A stretch of DNA of 64,000 bases, taken from positions 124,001-188,000 of the forward strand of contig CAXBGS010000011.1 of assembly GCA_963975425.1 (NCBI GenBank). Reading direction: 5' to 3'. Below are positions 1 to 8,679 of the stretch, piece by piece. Below the pieces are notes generated by a model. That model was not told the DNA's origin, searched no databases, and was given only the letters and a program-made list of their open reading frames with translations. Positions within the stretch are counted from its first letter, which is position 1, and each line of letters opens with the position of its first letter. Both the position numbers and the translations under genes were made by a program. The DNA is from CAXBGS01 sp963975425. Its GTDB lineage: Bacteria > Planctomycetota > Planctomycetia > Pirellulales > Pirellulaceae.

Positions 1-1
1 C

Positions 2-625
2 GGACCGACCGGTGACGCGACCAGCGGTGAAGTCGAAGACGTTCGCTTGCTGATCGGAAGCAATCCGTTCCAGAACCCCGCCGGACGCTTAGACGTCAAC
101 GGCGACGGTAACGTGACACCGATTGATGCGTTCCAAATCGTCAACGCCTTGAATCGTGCCGGCGGAAATATTGATCTCAGTATCACGCCGACACCATCCG
201 GCTTGCCGCGTTTCCCCGATGTCAATGCCGACGGACGGGTCACGCCAAGTGACGCGTTTGCGGTCATCAACGCACTCAGCCTGGGAACCATTACTGGCGG
301 CGGAGCTGAAGGCGAACAAATCGCTAGCAACTACGTGCCGACAGCCAACGGCGTGTTCGCATCCAGTGCCACCGTGCTGGGTGATCGCTTGATGACCCCG
401 TCCACAATCACGTCAGACCCGGTCACGTCAGACCCGGTCGCGACGGCGCAGCCAGAATCAACCATCGATGACGATGAAGACAAATCGACGAGCGTGTTTG
501 ATCACGCTTCGGTTGTCCAACTCGAAGGCTTGATGGATGACTTGGCAGCCGACGCGGTACAACGACAAGACGACTCCTCTGAAGACAGCACCAGTGTGTT
601 GGACCGACTTTTCGCCCAGCTGTAA
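2..625 (+). CDS. Dockerin type I repeat protein, C-terminal part (5' end outside window)
   Basis: The reading frame is open from the left edge of the window, so the gene starts upstream; a TTG at 47 is only an internal codon. The visible part carries two dockerin-like calcium-binding repeats: LDVNGDGNVTPIDAFQIVNA (about residues 24-43 of the visible part) and PDVNADGRVTPSDAFAVINA, each with the DxNxDGxVTxxDA pattern of type I dockerins. The tail after them is Thr/Ser/Asp rich and contains a perfect 15-bp coding duplication (near 409-438, giving TSDPV twice). In planctomycetes such paired dockerins sit at the ends of very large secreted or surface proteins. The next two genes have the same dockerin type, so this is probably the end of a third large exported protein. 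The catalytic or adhesive part cannot be seen. Confidence 0.8.
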   Translation, partial: GPTGDATSGEVEDVRLLIGSNPFQNPAGRLDVNGDGNVTPIDAFQIVNALNRAGGNIDLSITPTPSGLPRFPDVNADGRVTPSDAFAVINALSLGTITGGGAEGEQIASNYVPTANGVFASSATVLGDRLMTPSTITSDPVTSDPVATAQPESTIDDDEDKSTSVFDHASVVQLEGLMDDLAADAVQRQDDSSEDSTSVLDRLFAQL

Positions 626-933
626 TCGATGAACCGAAACGACATGACGCTTCAGGAAAAACGGGGGGTCCGCCAAGGCCCCCCGAGTTTCCCCAATGCT
701 GAATGACACCTTGCCAAGCGCGCACACAACGCTCGGCAAATGCGAATCGCCCGACAACAGTAAATTGCACGAAAAGAGCAGTCGAGCTCTCAACTCGGCA
801 GACGTGCGAGACGTGGTGACGTACGGGCAACGACGACTCAGAGCAAAATTAACGATCAAAACGTTTAGAACGATCGTCGGTGACCTTTCGTATTGTTATA
901 GGATCAGGAGATCGAACGGACGATAGATCGACA
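626..933. other. Intergenic region between two dockerin genes
   Basis: Holds the hairpin at 662-690 and the 5' leader of the next gene. Small reading frames here show no recognisable product. I see no clear promoter consensus. Confidence 0.5.
662..690 (+). terminator. GC-rich hairpin after the dockerin gene
   Basis: A 9-bp stem (one G-T pair) of C plus six G against six C plus G at 662-670 / 677-685, with a 6-nt loop and a short AGTTT tail, lies 37 bases after the stop. It looks like a transcription terminator, although the T-run is weak. Confidence 0.5.
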
Positions 934-3597
934 ATGATGCGTGTTCTCAATCCGCCCCGACGCTCTTCACCCAACCGCGCGCAACGTACGCTGCGGGTGC
1001 AGCAGCTTGAGGTTCGGAATCTATTGACCGCAGCGCCGCTAGGCGCAACTCCGCTCGATACAGGCGAGTTCCTGCTCGGTCGCGTGGTGGTCACTCCCGT
1101 TCTGCTGGAAAGCAATGGCCAGATCGACAGCCAGACGCAGAACTGGTCCAGTGCAGAAGTCGACGCGATGCTGGCCAAGGTCACCGAAGGCGTGAACTGG
1201 TGGAGCGACACGCTGGATGCGTTGGACACCGTCCACACGCTTGATTTCGTGATCGACTCTTCATTTGCCAAGGACGCCGCGACCGGTGAAATCGCGACGG
1301 TCTCGACCCCGTACGAGCCGATCGACCGACCGAGCAATTTTTATTCGACCTACGTCGGCGACTTCTTGACCGATCAGGGCTACGGCAACGCGGGCTCGAT
1401 CGAGAACGCGATCCGGCTGTTCAACCACGACAAGCGCATCGAGTACGACGCCGACTGGGCGTTCACGATCTTTGTGGTCGATTCCTCGAACGATACCGAC
1501 GGCCAGTTTGCTTCCGGTGGGGACTTCGGTTCGGCCTTTGCATTCGCCGGCGGCCAATTCTTGATCACGCCTTCCTCTCGTCCGGCTTCGACGATCGCAC
1601 ATGAAATGGGGCACATCTTTTGGGCTCGCGACGAGTACCCCGGCGCAGGCAGTTACACCGACCGGCGCGGATATTACAACGCGCAAAACCTAAACGCTGC
1701 CAACAATCCCAACGGCATCCAAGAAGCCAGCATCATGCGAGGCGGCACGCCGCTGCAACTCGCTTATGACGGAAACTTTAGCCCTGAATCGACGTTGGCA
1801 CTGGTGGGCTGGCGCGACAGCGACGGTGATGGCGTGTTCGACGTTGCCGATGTTCCGCTGCAACTAGATGCGGTTGGTTCGTTTGATTCCGCCACGTCGA
1901 CCTATCGCTTGACCGGAACCGCATCAGCCGTCCCGCTGATGAACAAGAACTCGTCCGGTCTGCAGAGCGACATCACGCTGAATCGAGTTAGCGAAATCCA
2001 GTACAGCTTGGATGACGGCGCCTGGATCACCGCGGCATCACCCGATTCACAGGTCGCGGACATCGATATCGCCGTCACGATCGATGCCGCCTTCGATTCG
2101 ATCCGCTGGCGAGCCATCGACCAGCAAATCGGCGTGACGAGCAATACCGTCGAGGGCACAGCGTTGACACCCGCGATGGCGGAATCGTCGTTGATGGGGT
2201 TTGCATTTCTTGACGCCAATAGCAACGGCTTGCGAGACGTCGGCGAAACATTATTAGCCGACGCCCAAGTCACGATCACGACGTCCACCGGGGAATCGCT
2301 GCCATCGGGATCGATTGATGCGAACGATTTCGTCGACGGAGCAATTCCTGGTGTTGTCGACGGCGCGTCGGTATTCGCCGATGGCACGCTGCTGGCCGCC
2401 GAGATCGCATCTTTCGAAGTATCGGACCTGGGCGACGAACGGTTCTTTCATGCTTTCAATCGCCAATCGAATCGGTATCAGTATCGGTGGTCCGACCGCG
2501 CATCCTTTGCGGCAAACTTTGAACAGTCCGTCAGCCATGTGGAAGTCGACATGGTCGGACTGGACCAGGGCAGCTATGGTCGCTTGGAAATCTATGACGG
2601 CTCTGGCAATCTGATCGATCGAGTCACATCGGAACTTGTCGACGCGCAACAGAAGAAGACGTTGACCATCACTTCCCCGTCGGCAGACATCGCAGCGATC
2701 CGCTTCTTTGGACATGGGCGCACCGACGTCGCGCTATCAGCGGTCCGTTTCTCAATTGACGCACAGACCACAACCGACGCCACCGGTGCTTGGCAACTGG
2801 ACGATCTGCCGGCGGGAAATTACCGCGTCACGTTGCAACCAGAAAACGTGATTCATCAGTTTGCGTCGGCCAGTTTTGATGTGCAGGTCACCGGCGCGAC
2901 CGGAACACTGATCGCGTCAGCGGTCGCTCGCGTGGACAGCCCGCGGTACAACGCGGCATGGTCGGTGGATACTAATCGTGATACCGAGCTTACCGCGCAA
3001 GATGCCCTGCTGATCATCAACGATCTGAACCGCAGCGACGCCAGGTTGCTGGGCCAGGACGAAACGTCAGGACATGCCATTGACGTCAATAACGATGGCT
3101 GGATTTCGTCGCTGGACGCGTTGCTGGTCATCAACGCATTGAATCGCCAATCGATCGGCGAGGGAGAACCAAGCGGACAGATGCGAACGGTCTTGGCCAC
3201 TGACGATTCAAGTGATTCTGCCTCGTCGACAAACCAAAACGAGAACGAGGCCAGCACGGAAACTCAAGCCGTTTCGAAACCCGTATCGACGGCACTTGCG
3301 TCATTCGCCCTCACTTCCGCTGCGATATCGAAGGCATCCGCCGCCGATCATGTGTTCACGCGGTGGTCTGGAGTCCAGGCGGGTCAAATCGTTGGTGACG
3401 GCACGCCGGATTGGTCGGATCGGCGTGACTCTGCCGATCGCGGAACAGATGTTGAAGGCAACGCTGGCATCAATGCCGATAGTCCAAAGGCGCCAGGCGG
3501 TAAAGAATCGATTGGATCTGGAGACGACTTGCGGTCCGAAAGGACGCTTGCCTCGGAAATCGACGTCAATCTTTCCAGCCCGCTTGACGGCATTTAG
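934..3597 (+). CDS. Secreted LEPR-XLL metalloprotease-like protein with SpaA-like and dockerin domains
   Basis: Predicted 887 aa from the ATG at 934 (a second ATG follows at once; an in-frame GTG at 880 gives an N-terminus without family resemblance). Residues 1-35 are basic and end in LEVRNLL (about 25-31), the planctomycete LEPR-XLL N-terminal motif. A zinc-protease motif HEMGH (about 223-227) is followed by an acidic DEYPG stretch, as in HExxH metallopeptidases. Further on are a Ca-binding-like DSDGDGVFDVADV stretch, a collagen-binding/SdrD-like B region with GFAFLDANSNGLRDVGET (about 422-440), and two dockerin repeats (about 676-740). The Ser/Thr-rich end resembles a linker. It is most likely exported and may process surface or polymer substrates; the substrate is unknown. 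The neighbouring genes encode similar dockerin proteins, yet no cohesin is visible in the window. Confidence 0.8.
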   Translation: MMRVLNPPRRSSPNRAQRTLRVQQLEVRNLLTAAPLGATPLDTGEFLLGRVVVTPVLLESNGQIDSQTQNWSSAEVDAMLAKVTEGVNWWSDTLDALDTVHTLDFVIDSSFAKDAATGEIATVSTPYEPIDRPSNFYSTYVGDFLTDQGYGNAGSIENAIRLFNHDKRIEYDADWAFTIFVVDSSNDTDGQFASGGDFGSAFAFAGGQFLITPSSRPASTIAHEMGHIFWARDEYPGAGSYTDRRGYYNAQNLNAANNPNGIQEASIMRGGTPLQLAYDGNFSPESTLALVGWRDSDGDGVFDVADVPLQLDAVGSFDSATSTYRLTGTASAVPLMNKNSSGLQSDITLNRVSEIQYSLDDGAWITAASPDSQVADIDIAVTIDAAFDSIRWRAIDQQIGVTSNTVEGTALTPAMAESSLMGFAFLDANSNGLRDVGETLLADAQVTITTSTGESLPSGSIDANDFVDGAIPGVVDGASVFADGTLLAAEIASFEVSDLGDERFFHAFNRQSNRYQYRWSDRASFAANFEQSVSHVEVDMVGLDQGSYGRLEIYDGSGNLIDRVTSELVDAQQKKTLTITSPSADIAAIRFFGHGRTDVALSAVRFSIDAQTTTDATGAWQLDDLPAGNYRVTLQPENVIHQFASASFDVQVTGATGTLIASAVARVDSPRYNAAWSVDTNRDTELTAQDALLIINDLNRSDARLLGQDETSGHAIDVNNDGWISSLDALLVINALNRQSIGEGEPSGQMRTVLATDDSSDSASSTNQNENEASTETQAVSKPVSTALASFALTSAAISKASAADHVFTRWSGVQAGQIVGDGTPDWSDRRDSADRGTDVEGNAGINADSPKAPGGKESIGSGDDLRSERTLASEIDVNLSSPLDGI

Positions 3598-3983
3598 AAG
3601 CACATAATTGGAGATTCGATGCTGAAATCCAATAAATTCGGTTCAAAATGGGGGCAACAAGCTCAACTCAGGTGGCGGAATCTCTGGAACCTTTCGGGTG
3701 ATAACGGATCTAAGGGCGAGCCGAATCGTCTCTCTTGCCAGAATCTTCGCCAATCATTTGATAAACCGGGCTAACCAGATAAGATAGGGCCACTATTCCC
3801 GTTTTTCGGGGCCTTAGGGCCTCGTTGGATTGAACGTCACCGGAACACCAAATCCTTCGTGGATTGTTGGTGATTTCGGTCACAGGCGTTCACAGACATC
3901 CGTCAAACCGGCGGTAACGAAACGATCAACCGCACAAGCTGTCAGCACTCCACAAACTCAACTTCATCGTCCCGAGATTACTG
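3598..3983. other. Intergenic region upstream of the cadherin-like repeat protein
   Basis: 386 bases without a supportable gene. A CCCGTTTTTCGGGGCC-like short hairpin lies near 3799-3816, and a GGGCC/GGCC-rich palindromic stretch near 3809-3823. An open frame starting at 3830 overlaps the next gene out of frame and looks spurious. Confidence 0.4.
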
Positions 3984-6900
3984 ATGAAAAAATTGCGTCA
4001 CCTACTCCGTCGCTCAGGATGGCAAGCTTCGAACCAGCGCCGGAGTCGTCCGCAGACTTCCTTGGGCGATCCTCGTCAGGGGAAACGTCGTCTTCAATCG
4101 GAGACGTTGGAGAAACGCCAGTTGCTCGCCGGCGATATCGCACTGGCGCACAACTACGTGCACAGCTTGGACGTGGATGACAATTACCAGATCACGCCAC
4201 GCGACGCCCTGATCGTCGTCAATTACCTGAGCCGTCACGGCAGTGGACAAGAAATCACTGAGTTTGACGAGTCGATGAACTTTGTCGACGTCAACGGCGA
4301 CGGGATGGTCACGGCCAACGACGCTCTACGCGTCATCAACGGACTGCAAGCCGGCGAAGGGGTCGGTGAAACGGTCGAATTGGTACTCAATGCACGTACG
4401 ACGGACGACGTGGAAATCACGCCCGACGGCAGTGGCGACATCAACGTCGGTGTCGGTGAAATCTTCCATCTTGAACTCGGTTATCAAGACCTGCGTGGCG
4501 CGTTCAATCAATTGGGTGTTGCCAAGTACATCGCGGACATCGGCATTAGCGCCGATGGCGTGTTGATCCCGGCACTGACCGAAACGCAACAACTCGGATT
4601 CACCGAAGAGATCCTTGGCGAAACGCAGGGCACCGTCACGTTCTCGCTTGCGGGTTCCACGGATACGGTCGACGTGCCTGTCTCCGATTTCTTGGCATCG
4701 CTTTCTGCGCCGGCGACTCAAACTAAGAATGCGGTAGTGCAGCTAGGCGGTTACGACCCTGATGAGATCTCAGCGGAATTCTTGGACCTTCGCCAAAACG
4801 ATCCGAATGCTCCTGCCGATGACGATCCCGATTTATTCGTGCAGGTTCGTTATTTGGGCGAGGACAATATCGACGTTGACTTCCCAATGCTGCAGGTCAC
4901 GGTCACGGGCACCGCCCAGACGATCTTCACATCCGAAGAAGAGTTCAATCCACGCAACGGTGACGGCACCATTAACGGCGCGGCGGTTCCGTTTAACATT
5001 ATCGCCGACAGTCGCTCGGTCGCTGCGTCGCCGGATTACTTCGGCAGCATTCCTACCGGCGGTTACAGCGAGACCGGTGGCTTTGACGATCTGGGCGGCG
5101 TGAACTTTGACGGCCCGCCCAATGAGTCGCCATACAATGCCGACTTGAGCCAGCCGTTTGACGCGATCAGTATTCCGGTCCGAGTGATTCAAGAAGTTCA
5201 AGACTTGGTCGTATCGCTGAACCCGTCCAACGACGAGGCGGCCGACATCGGCGATGAGGGCATCATCCTGTGGCGCGACAATGATCCGATTCCCGTCGAC
5301 CAAATCCTGACCGTCGCTCGGGCATCGATCACGATCAACGCAACCGCCGCGGCAGGTTTCCAGGCTGGCGACAGCACTCAAAACATCAACGAAGACGACG
5401 CGAACATTACCATCGACTTGTCCACGCTGGTCACCGGTGGAACGGCGGACACCTTCGCCATCACAACCAACGGCACGCTCGGCAACGCCACACTTTCCGG
5501 AACAACGCTGACGTATGACGTCAACGCGGATGCCAACGGAACGGACACCATCGTCTACACCGCGACGTCCGGCACCGACAGCGATACCGGAACCATCACT
5601 GTCAATGTCGCGCCGGTAAACGATGCACCCGTCGCCAATGGCGATTCGGTTGCCACAACGGTCGACACGGCACTGACGATCCAGGTTGCGGACCTGATTG
5701 CCAACGACACCGACGTCGAAAACGACACGCTAACGATCACCGCTGTCGGAACCCCGGCGACCAGCGGCGCGACGGCCGTCTTGAACGGATCGACAATCAC
5801 CTACACTCCGGCATCCGGGTCGACCACGACCGATACGTTCACTTACACGTTGAGTGATGGAACCGACACGGCAACTGGAACGGTTACGGTCACGATCAAT
5901 GCACAGCAAGTGGATCCACCGATCGCCGACGATGATTCGCTGGCGGCAACCGAAGACACCGTTGCCACACTTGATCTGTCAACGTTGCTCTCTGGCGGCG
6001 CATTCAGCACATTGGCGGTAACGACTAACGGTTCCATCGGATCGGCGTCCATCAGCGGCACGACCCTGACGTACACGCCTAACGCTGACGCCAACGGTTC
6101 CGACACCATCGTCTATACCGCAACCAACGCCGGCGGCAGCGACACCGGCACCATCGCCGTAACGGTCGCAGCGGTCAACGATGCACCCGTTGCCAACGCG
6201 GACAGTGTCAGCACCACGGTCAACACTCCACTGACCATTCAGGTTGCGGATCTGATCGCCAACGACACCGACGTCGAAAACGACACGCTGACGATCACCG
6301 CCGTTGGCACCCCATCCAACACGGGTGCGACAGCGGTTCTAAACGGGTCGACCATTACCTACACACCGGCAACCAATTCCAACACCAGCGACTCGTTCAC
6401 CTACACGCTCAGCGATGGAACCGACACCGCCACGGGAACCGTTTCGGTCACCGTGTCAGGCGTTGTTACGGCTCCGATTGCTGGCGATGGAGTGATCAAT
6501 ACCAGCGAGAACACGAACGGTTCGATTGATCTTTCAACCCTGCTGTCGGGCGGAACATTTGATACGTTGTCAATCACAACCAATGGAACCAACGGCACGG
6601 CGAGCATCAGCGGCACAACGCTGACTTACTCGCCGAATGCGGATTTCAACGGTACCGACACGATCGTCTACACGGCGACCAATGGAATCGGCAGTGATTC
6701 GGGAACGATCTCGGTCACGGTTAGCGAAGTGAACAACCCGCCGACCAGCGGACCTGTTACGGTGGCTGCGACCGAGGACACACCCGTCACGTTTGATGCG
6801 GCGACCATCCTGGCCAATGCCTCACCGGGCAGTGGCGAAGCTTCACAATCGGTTACGATCACCGGTGTAACCGCGTCGACATCGCAAGGCGGTACGGCAA

Positions 6901-8087
6901 CGATCAACGGCAGCGGCGGCATCGATTATGCACCAGCCGCCAACTTCTTTGGCAGCGACACCTTCACGGTGACGATCACCGATAACGGAACACCGGCCGA
7001 GTCGGTCGATTTCGTTGTGACGGTCAACGTCGCCAGCGTGAACGACGCACCCACCGCAGGCAACGATTCCGCAAGCGTGCTGTCGGGCTCATCGGTGCAA
7101 ATTACCGTCTTGGCCAACGACAGTGCCGGCCCGGCGAACGAGAACCAGACACTCACGGTGGTGTCGGCGACTTCATCGCAGGGCAGTACCACGATCAACG
7201 CGAATGGAACGCTCACGTTCACACCGAACGACGGCTTTGTCGGCACGGCGACGATTGCCTACACGGTCGAGGACAGCGACAACGCCCAGGCATCCGCAAC
7301 CGTGACGGTCGACGTCCAAGACTTCTTGCCATCCACGGTTTCGGGTTCGATCTTTATCGATCTGGTCAACAATCCTGCCGACGTTCCGCCGCCCACGAAT
7401 GCGGACCCCATTCGTGACGGCATCAAGAGCGAAAACGAAGACGGTCTGTCGGGCATCCCGGTTCGCTTGGTACCGACCGGCGAAACCAGCGGATCGACAA
7501 CGACCGTTTACACGGACATGGACGGCGGCTATCTGTTCACCAATGTCGCACCCGGCACCTACAACGTCGTCTACGACTTGCCTGCGACGGTCGTCTATGT
7601 CGGTGCCACCACGACGCCAATCAGCATCGGTGCTGCTGGCGGCGAGTCGGCATCGGGCGGAAACGTGGGATCGCTCGGCCTCAGCGGCGGACTGACCAAC
7701 CTGGACATCCTGGTCAGCAGCTACATGCGGGCCAATCCTGATGTCTCGGGCGTTAGCAACGGCGGGCTTCAAGGCGGCAGCGTCGGTCTGAATGCCAGCG
7801 GAGAGCAAACGTTGTTCAAAGCGGCAGAAGGATTTGAAGATGTCGATTTCGCCGAACTGACGCTGAACGAAAGTCGCGATTCGGCACTGCTGACCATCAT
7901 CGAGGACGGTGTGGTCAAGTCGGCCCAATTGCCCGAAGAATACTTCGTTGTCAGTCGTGACGGGACCGCCGTTCAGTTCTTCGGTGGCAAAGAAGACTTC
8001 GATTTCTCCGAATCGCTATCGGACTTGATCACATCCGAGTACGAAAACTATCGCAACGCAATCGACAAGGTCTTGGGCGGTCAGTAA
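3984..8087 (+). CDS. Giant LEPR-XLL surface protein with N-terminal dockerin and cadherin-like repeats
   Basis: 1367 aa, ATG start. Residues 1-41 are very basic and lead into LEKRQLLAGD (42-51), the LEPR-XLL motif. Unlike the two preceding genes, the dockerin pair comes directly after this motif: DVDDNYQITPRDALIVVNYL (about 65-84) and DVNGDGMVTANDALRVINGL (about 102-121). A region of about 330 residues of unknown fold follows. Tandem cadherin/VCBS-like beta-sandwich modules run from about 455 to 1108, with recurring phrases such as VNDAPVAN, TITYTPA and GSDTIVYTA. An SdrD B-like module (SIFIDLVNN to DMDGGYLFTNVAPGTYNV) spans about 1115-1215. The family is associated with large adhesive or structural exported proteins. 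Composition (Thr/Asn/Asp rich, almost no Cys) fits an extracellular location. It is followed by a good terminator, so it probably ends a transcript. Confidence 0.85.
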   Translation: MKKLRHLLRRSGWQASNQRRSRPQTSLGDPRQGKRRLQSETLEKRQLLAGDIALAHNYVHSLDVDDNYQITPRDALIVVNYLSRHGSGQEITEFDESMNFVDVNGDGMVTANDALRVINGLQAGEGVGETVELVLNARTTDDVEITPDGSGDINVGVGEIFHLELGYQDLRGAFNQLGVAKYIADIGISADGVLIPALTETQQLGFTEEILGETQGTVTFSLAGSTDTVDVPVSDFLASLSAPATQTKNAVVQLGGYDPDEISAEFLDLRQNDPNAPADDDPDLFVQVRYLGEDNIDVDFPMLQVTVTGTAQTIFTSEEEFNPRNGDGTINGAAVPFNIIADSRSVAASPDYFGSIPTGGYSETGGFDDLGGVNFDGPPNESPYNADLSQPFDAISIPVRVIQEVQDLVVSLNPSNDEAADIGDEGIILWRDNDPIPVDQILTVARASITINATAAAGFQAGDSTQNINEDDANITIDLSTLVTGGTADTFAITTNGTLGNATLSGTTLTYDVNADANGTDTIVYTATSGTDSDTGTITVNVAPVNDAPVANGDSVATTVDTALTIQVADLIANDTDVENDTLTITAVGTPATSGATAVLNGSTITYTPASGSTTTDTFTYTLSDGTDTATGTVTVTINAQQVDPPIADDDSLAATEDTVATLDLSTLLSGGAFSTLAVTTNGSIGSASISGTTLTYTPNADANGSDTIVYTATNAGGSDTGTIAVTVAAVNDAPVANADSVSTTVNTPLTIQVADLIANDTDVENDTLTITAVGTPSNTGATAVLNGSTITYTPATNSNTSDSFTYTLSDGTDTATGTVSVTVSGVVTAPIAGDGVINTSENTNGSIDLSTLLSGGTFDTLSITTNGTNGTASISGTTLTYSPNADFNGTDTIVYTATNGIGSDSGTISVTVSEVNNPPTSGPVTVAATEDTPVTFDAATILANASPGSGEASQSVTITGVTASTSQGGTATINGSGGIDYAPAANFFGSDTFTVTITDNGTPAESVDFVVTVNVASVNDAPTAGNDSASVLSGSSVQITVLANDSAGPANENQTLTVVSATSSQGSTTINANGTLTFTPNDGFVGTATIAYTVEDSDNAQASATVTVDVQDFLPSTVSGSIFIDLVNNPADVPPPTNADPIRDGIKSENEDGLSGIPVRLVPTGETSGSTTTVYTDMDGGYLFTNVAPGTYNVVYDLPATVVYVGATTTPISIGAAGGESASGGNVGSLGLSGGLTNLDILVSSYMRANPDVSGVSNGGLQGGSVGLNASGEQTLFKAAEGFEDVDFAELTLNESRDSALLTIIEDGVVKSAQLPEEYFVVSRDGTAVQFFGGKEDFDFSESLSDLITSEYENYRNAIDKVLGGQ
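5395..6745 (+). repeat. Coding tandem repeats, cadherin-like modules (period about 186 aa)
   Basis: Within the surface-protein gene, the stretch near 5683 is repeated almost base for base near 6241, a spacing of 558 bases (186 codons, about two beta-sandwich modules). A third, more diverged half-repeat follows to about 6745. Most differences are synonymous third-base changes, which suggests old duplications held under protein-level selection. Confidence 0.75.
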
Positions 8088-8112
8088 TCGGCCCTGACAT
8101 CGATACAGCACG

Positions 8113-8148
8113 AACCCCGGTCGATTCCACCAATCGATCGGGGTTTTT
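8113..8148 (+). terminator. Rho-independent terminator after the surface-protein gene
   Basis: A 14-bp stem (8113-8126 against 8132-8145, one wobble pair), a 5-nt loop and a TTTTT run lie 25 bases after the stop codon of the upstream gene. This is a textbook intrinsic terminator. Confidence 0.85.
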
Positions 8149-8178
8149 CTTTGGCATCGGCCTGACATAATAAGCCGG

Positions 8179-8568
8179 ATGCACATCATTCGACTGAAAC
8201 ACCCCTGGAACAAGCTGGCAGCGAATGCGATGGAGCCATCGCGAGTCAACGTTCCGGAGATCGCCATACACGACGACGCGACCGAAGAACCAATCCCTCA
8301 GGCCACCTACACGCGGTTCTTTAATTGCCCCTCAGGACTGGACCAAGACTCAAAGGTGTTGCTGAGCATCGGCGGGTGGCAAGGCCGGCTGGAATCGATT
8401 TTGTTAAACGGTGAACCACTGGAGCACGGTAATGCACGTGCCGAATTCGACATCACCAGTCGCTTGAGCAGACGAAACGAACTAGCGATTACCCTGGCAT
8501 CAGAGACCAACACCGAGTGTCGGCTCAGCGGTGAAGTGACCTTGGTGATCGACGCACAGGTTGATTAG
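8179..8568 (+). CDS. Small hypothetical protein, beta-sandwich-like
   Basis: 129 aa from the ATG at 8179. No signal peptide or membrane segment is visible. The pattern of alternating hydrophobic strands, with YTRFFNCPSGL, VLLSIGGWQGRLESILLNGE and FDITSRLSRRNELAITL, resembles the galactose-binding-like jelly-roll domains in which a polar group is recognised by loops, but the match is by eye only. It lies between a terminator and convergent pyk, so it is probably transcribed alone. I do not recognise a specific function. Confidence 0.55.
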   Translation: MHIIRLKHPWNKLAANAMEPSRVNVPEIAIHDDATEEPIPQATYTRFFNCPSGLDQDSKVLLSIGGWQGRLESILLNGEPLEHGNARAEFDITSRLSRRNELAITLASETNTECRLSGEVTLVIDAQVD

Positions 8569-8619
8569 ACACCGAAGAACGTCCCAGCGAGCATGGCAGC
8601 TTCTTCATTCTGCTGAGCT

Positions 8620-8679
8620 TTTTCTACACTGTGGACGACTACTACACACTGTGGACGACTATTCGACGGTGTGGACGAC
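8620..8679 (-). repeat. Three 20-bp tandem repeats overlapping the pyk stop codon
   Basis: Three adjacent 20-bp units (8660-8679, 8640-8659, 8620-8639). Each begins, on the pyk strand, with GTCGTCCACA and continues with a diverged tail. The first unit is the last seven codons of pyk. The pyk TAG lies across the unit 1/unit 2 junction and is reproduced exactly one unit later. As 20 is not a multiple of 3, the copied stop is in another frame. Confidence 0.85.
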
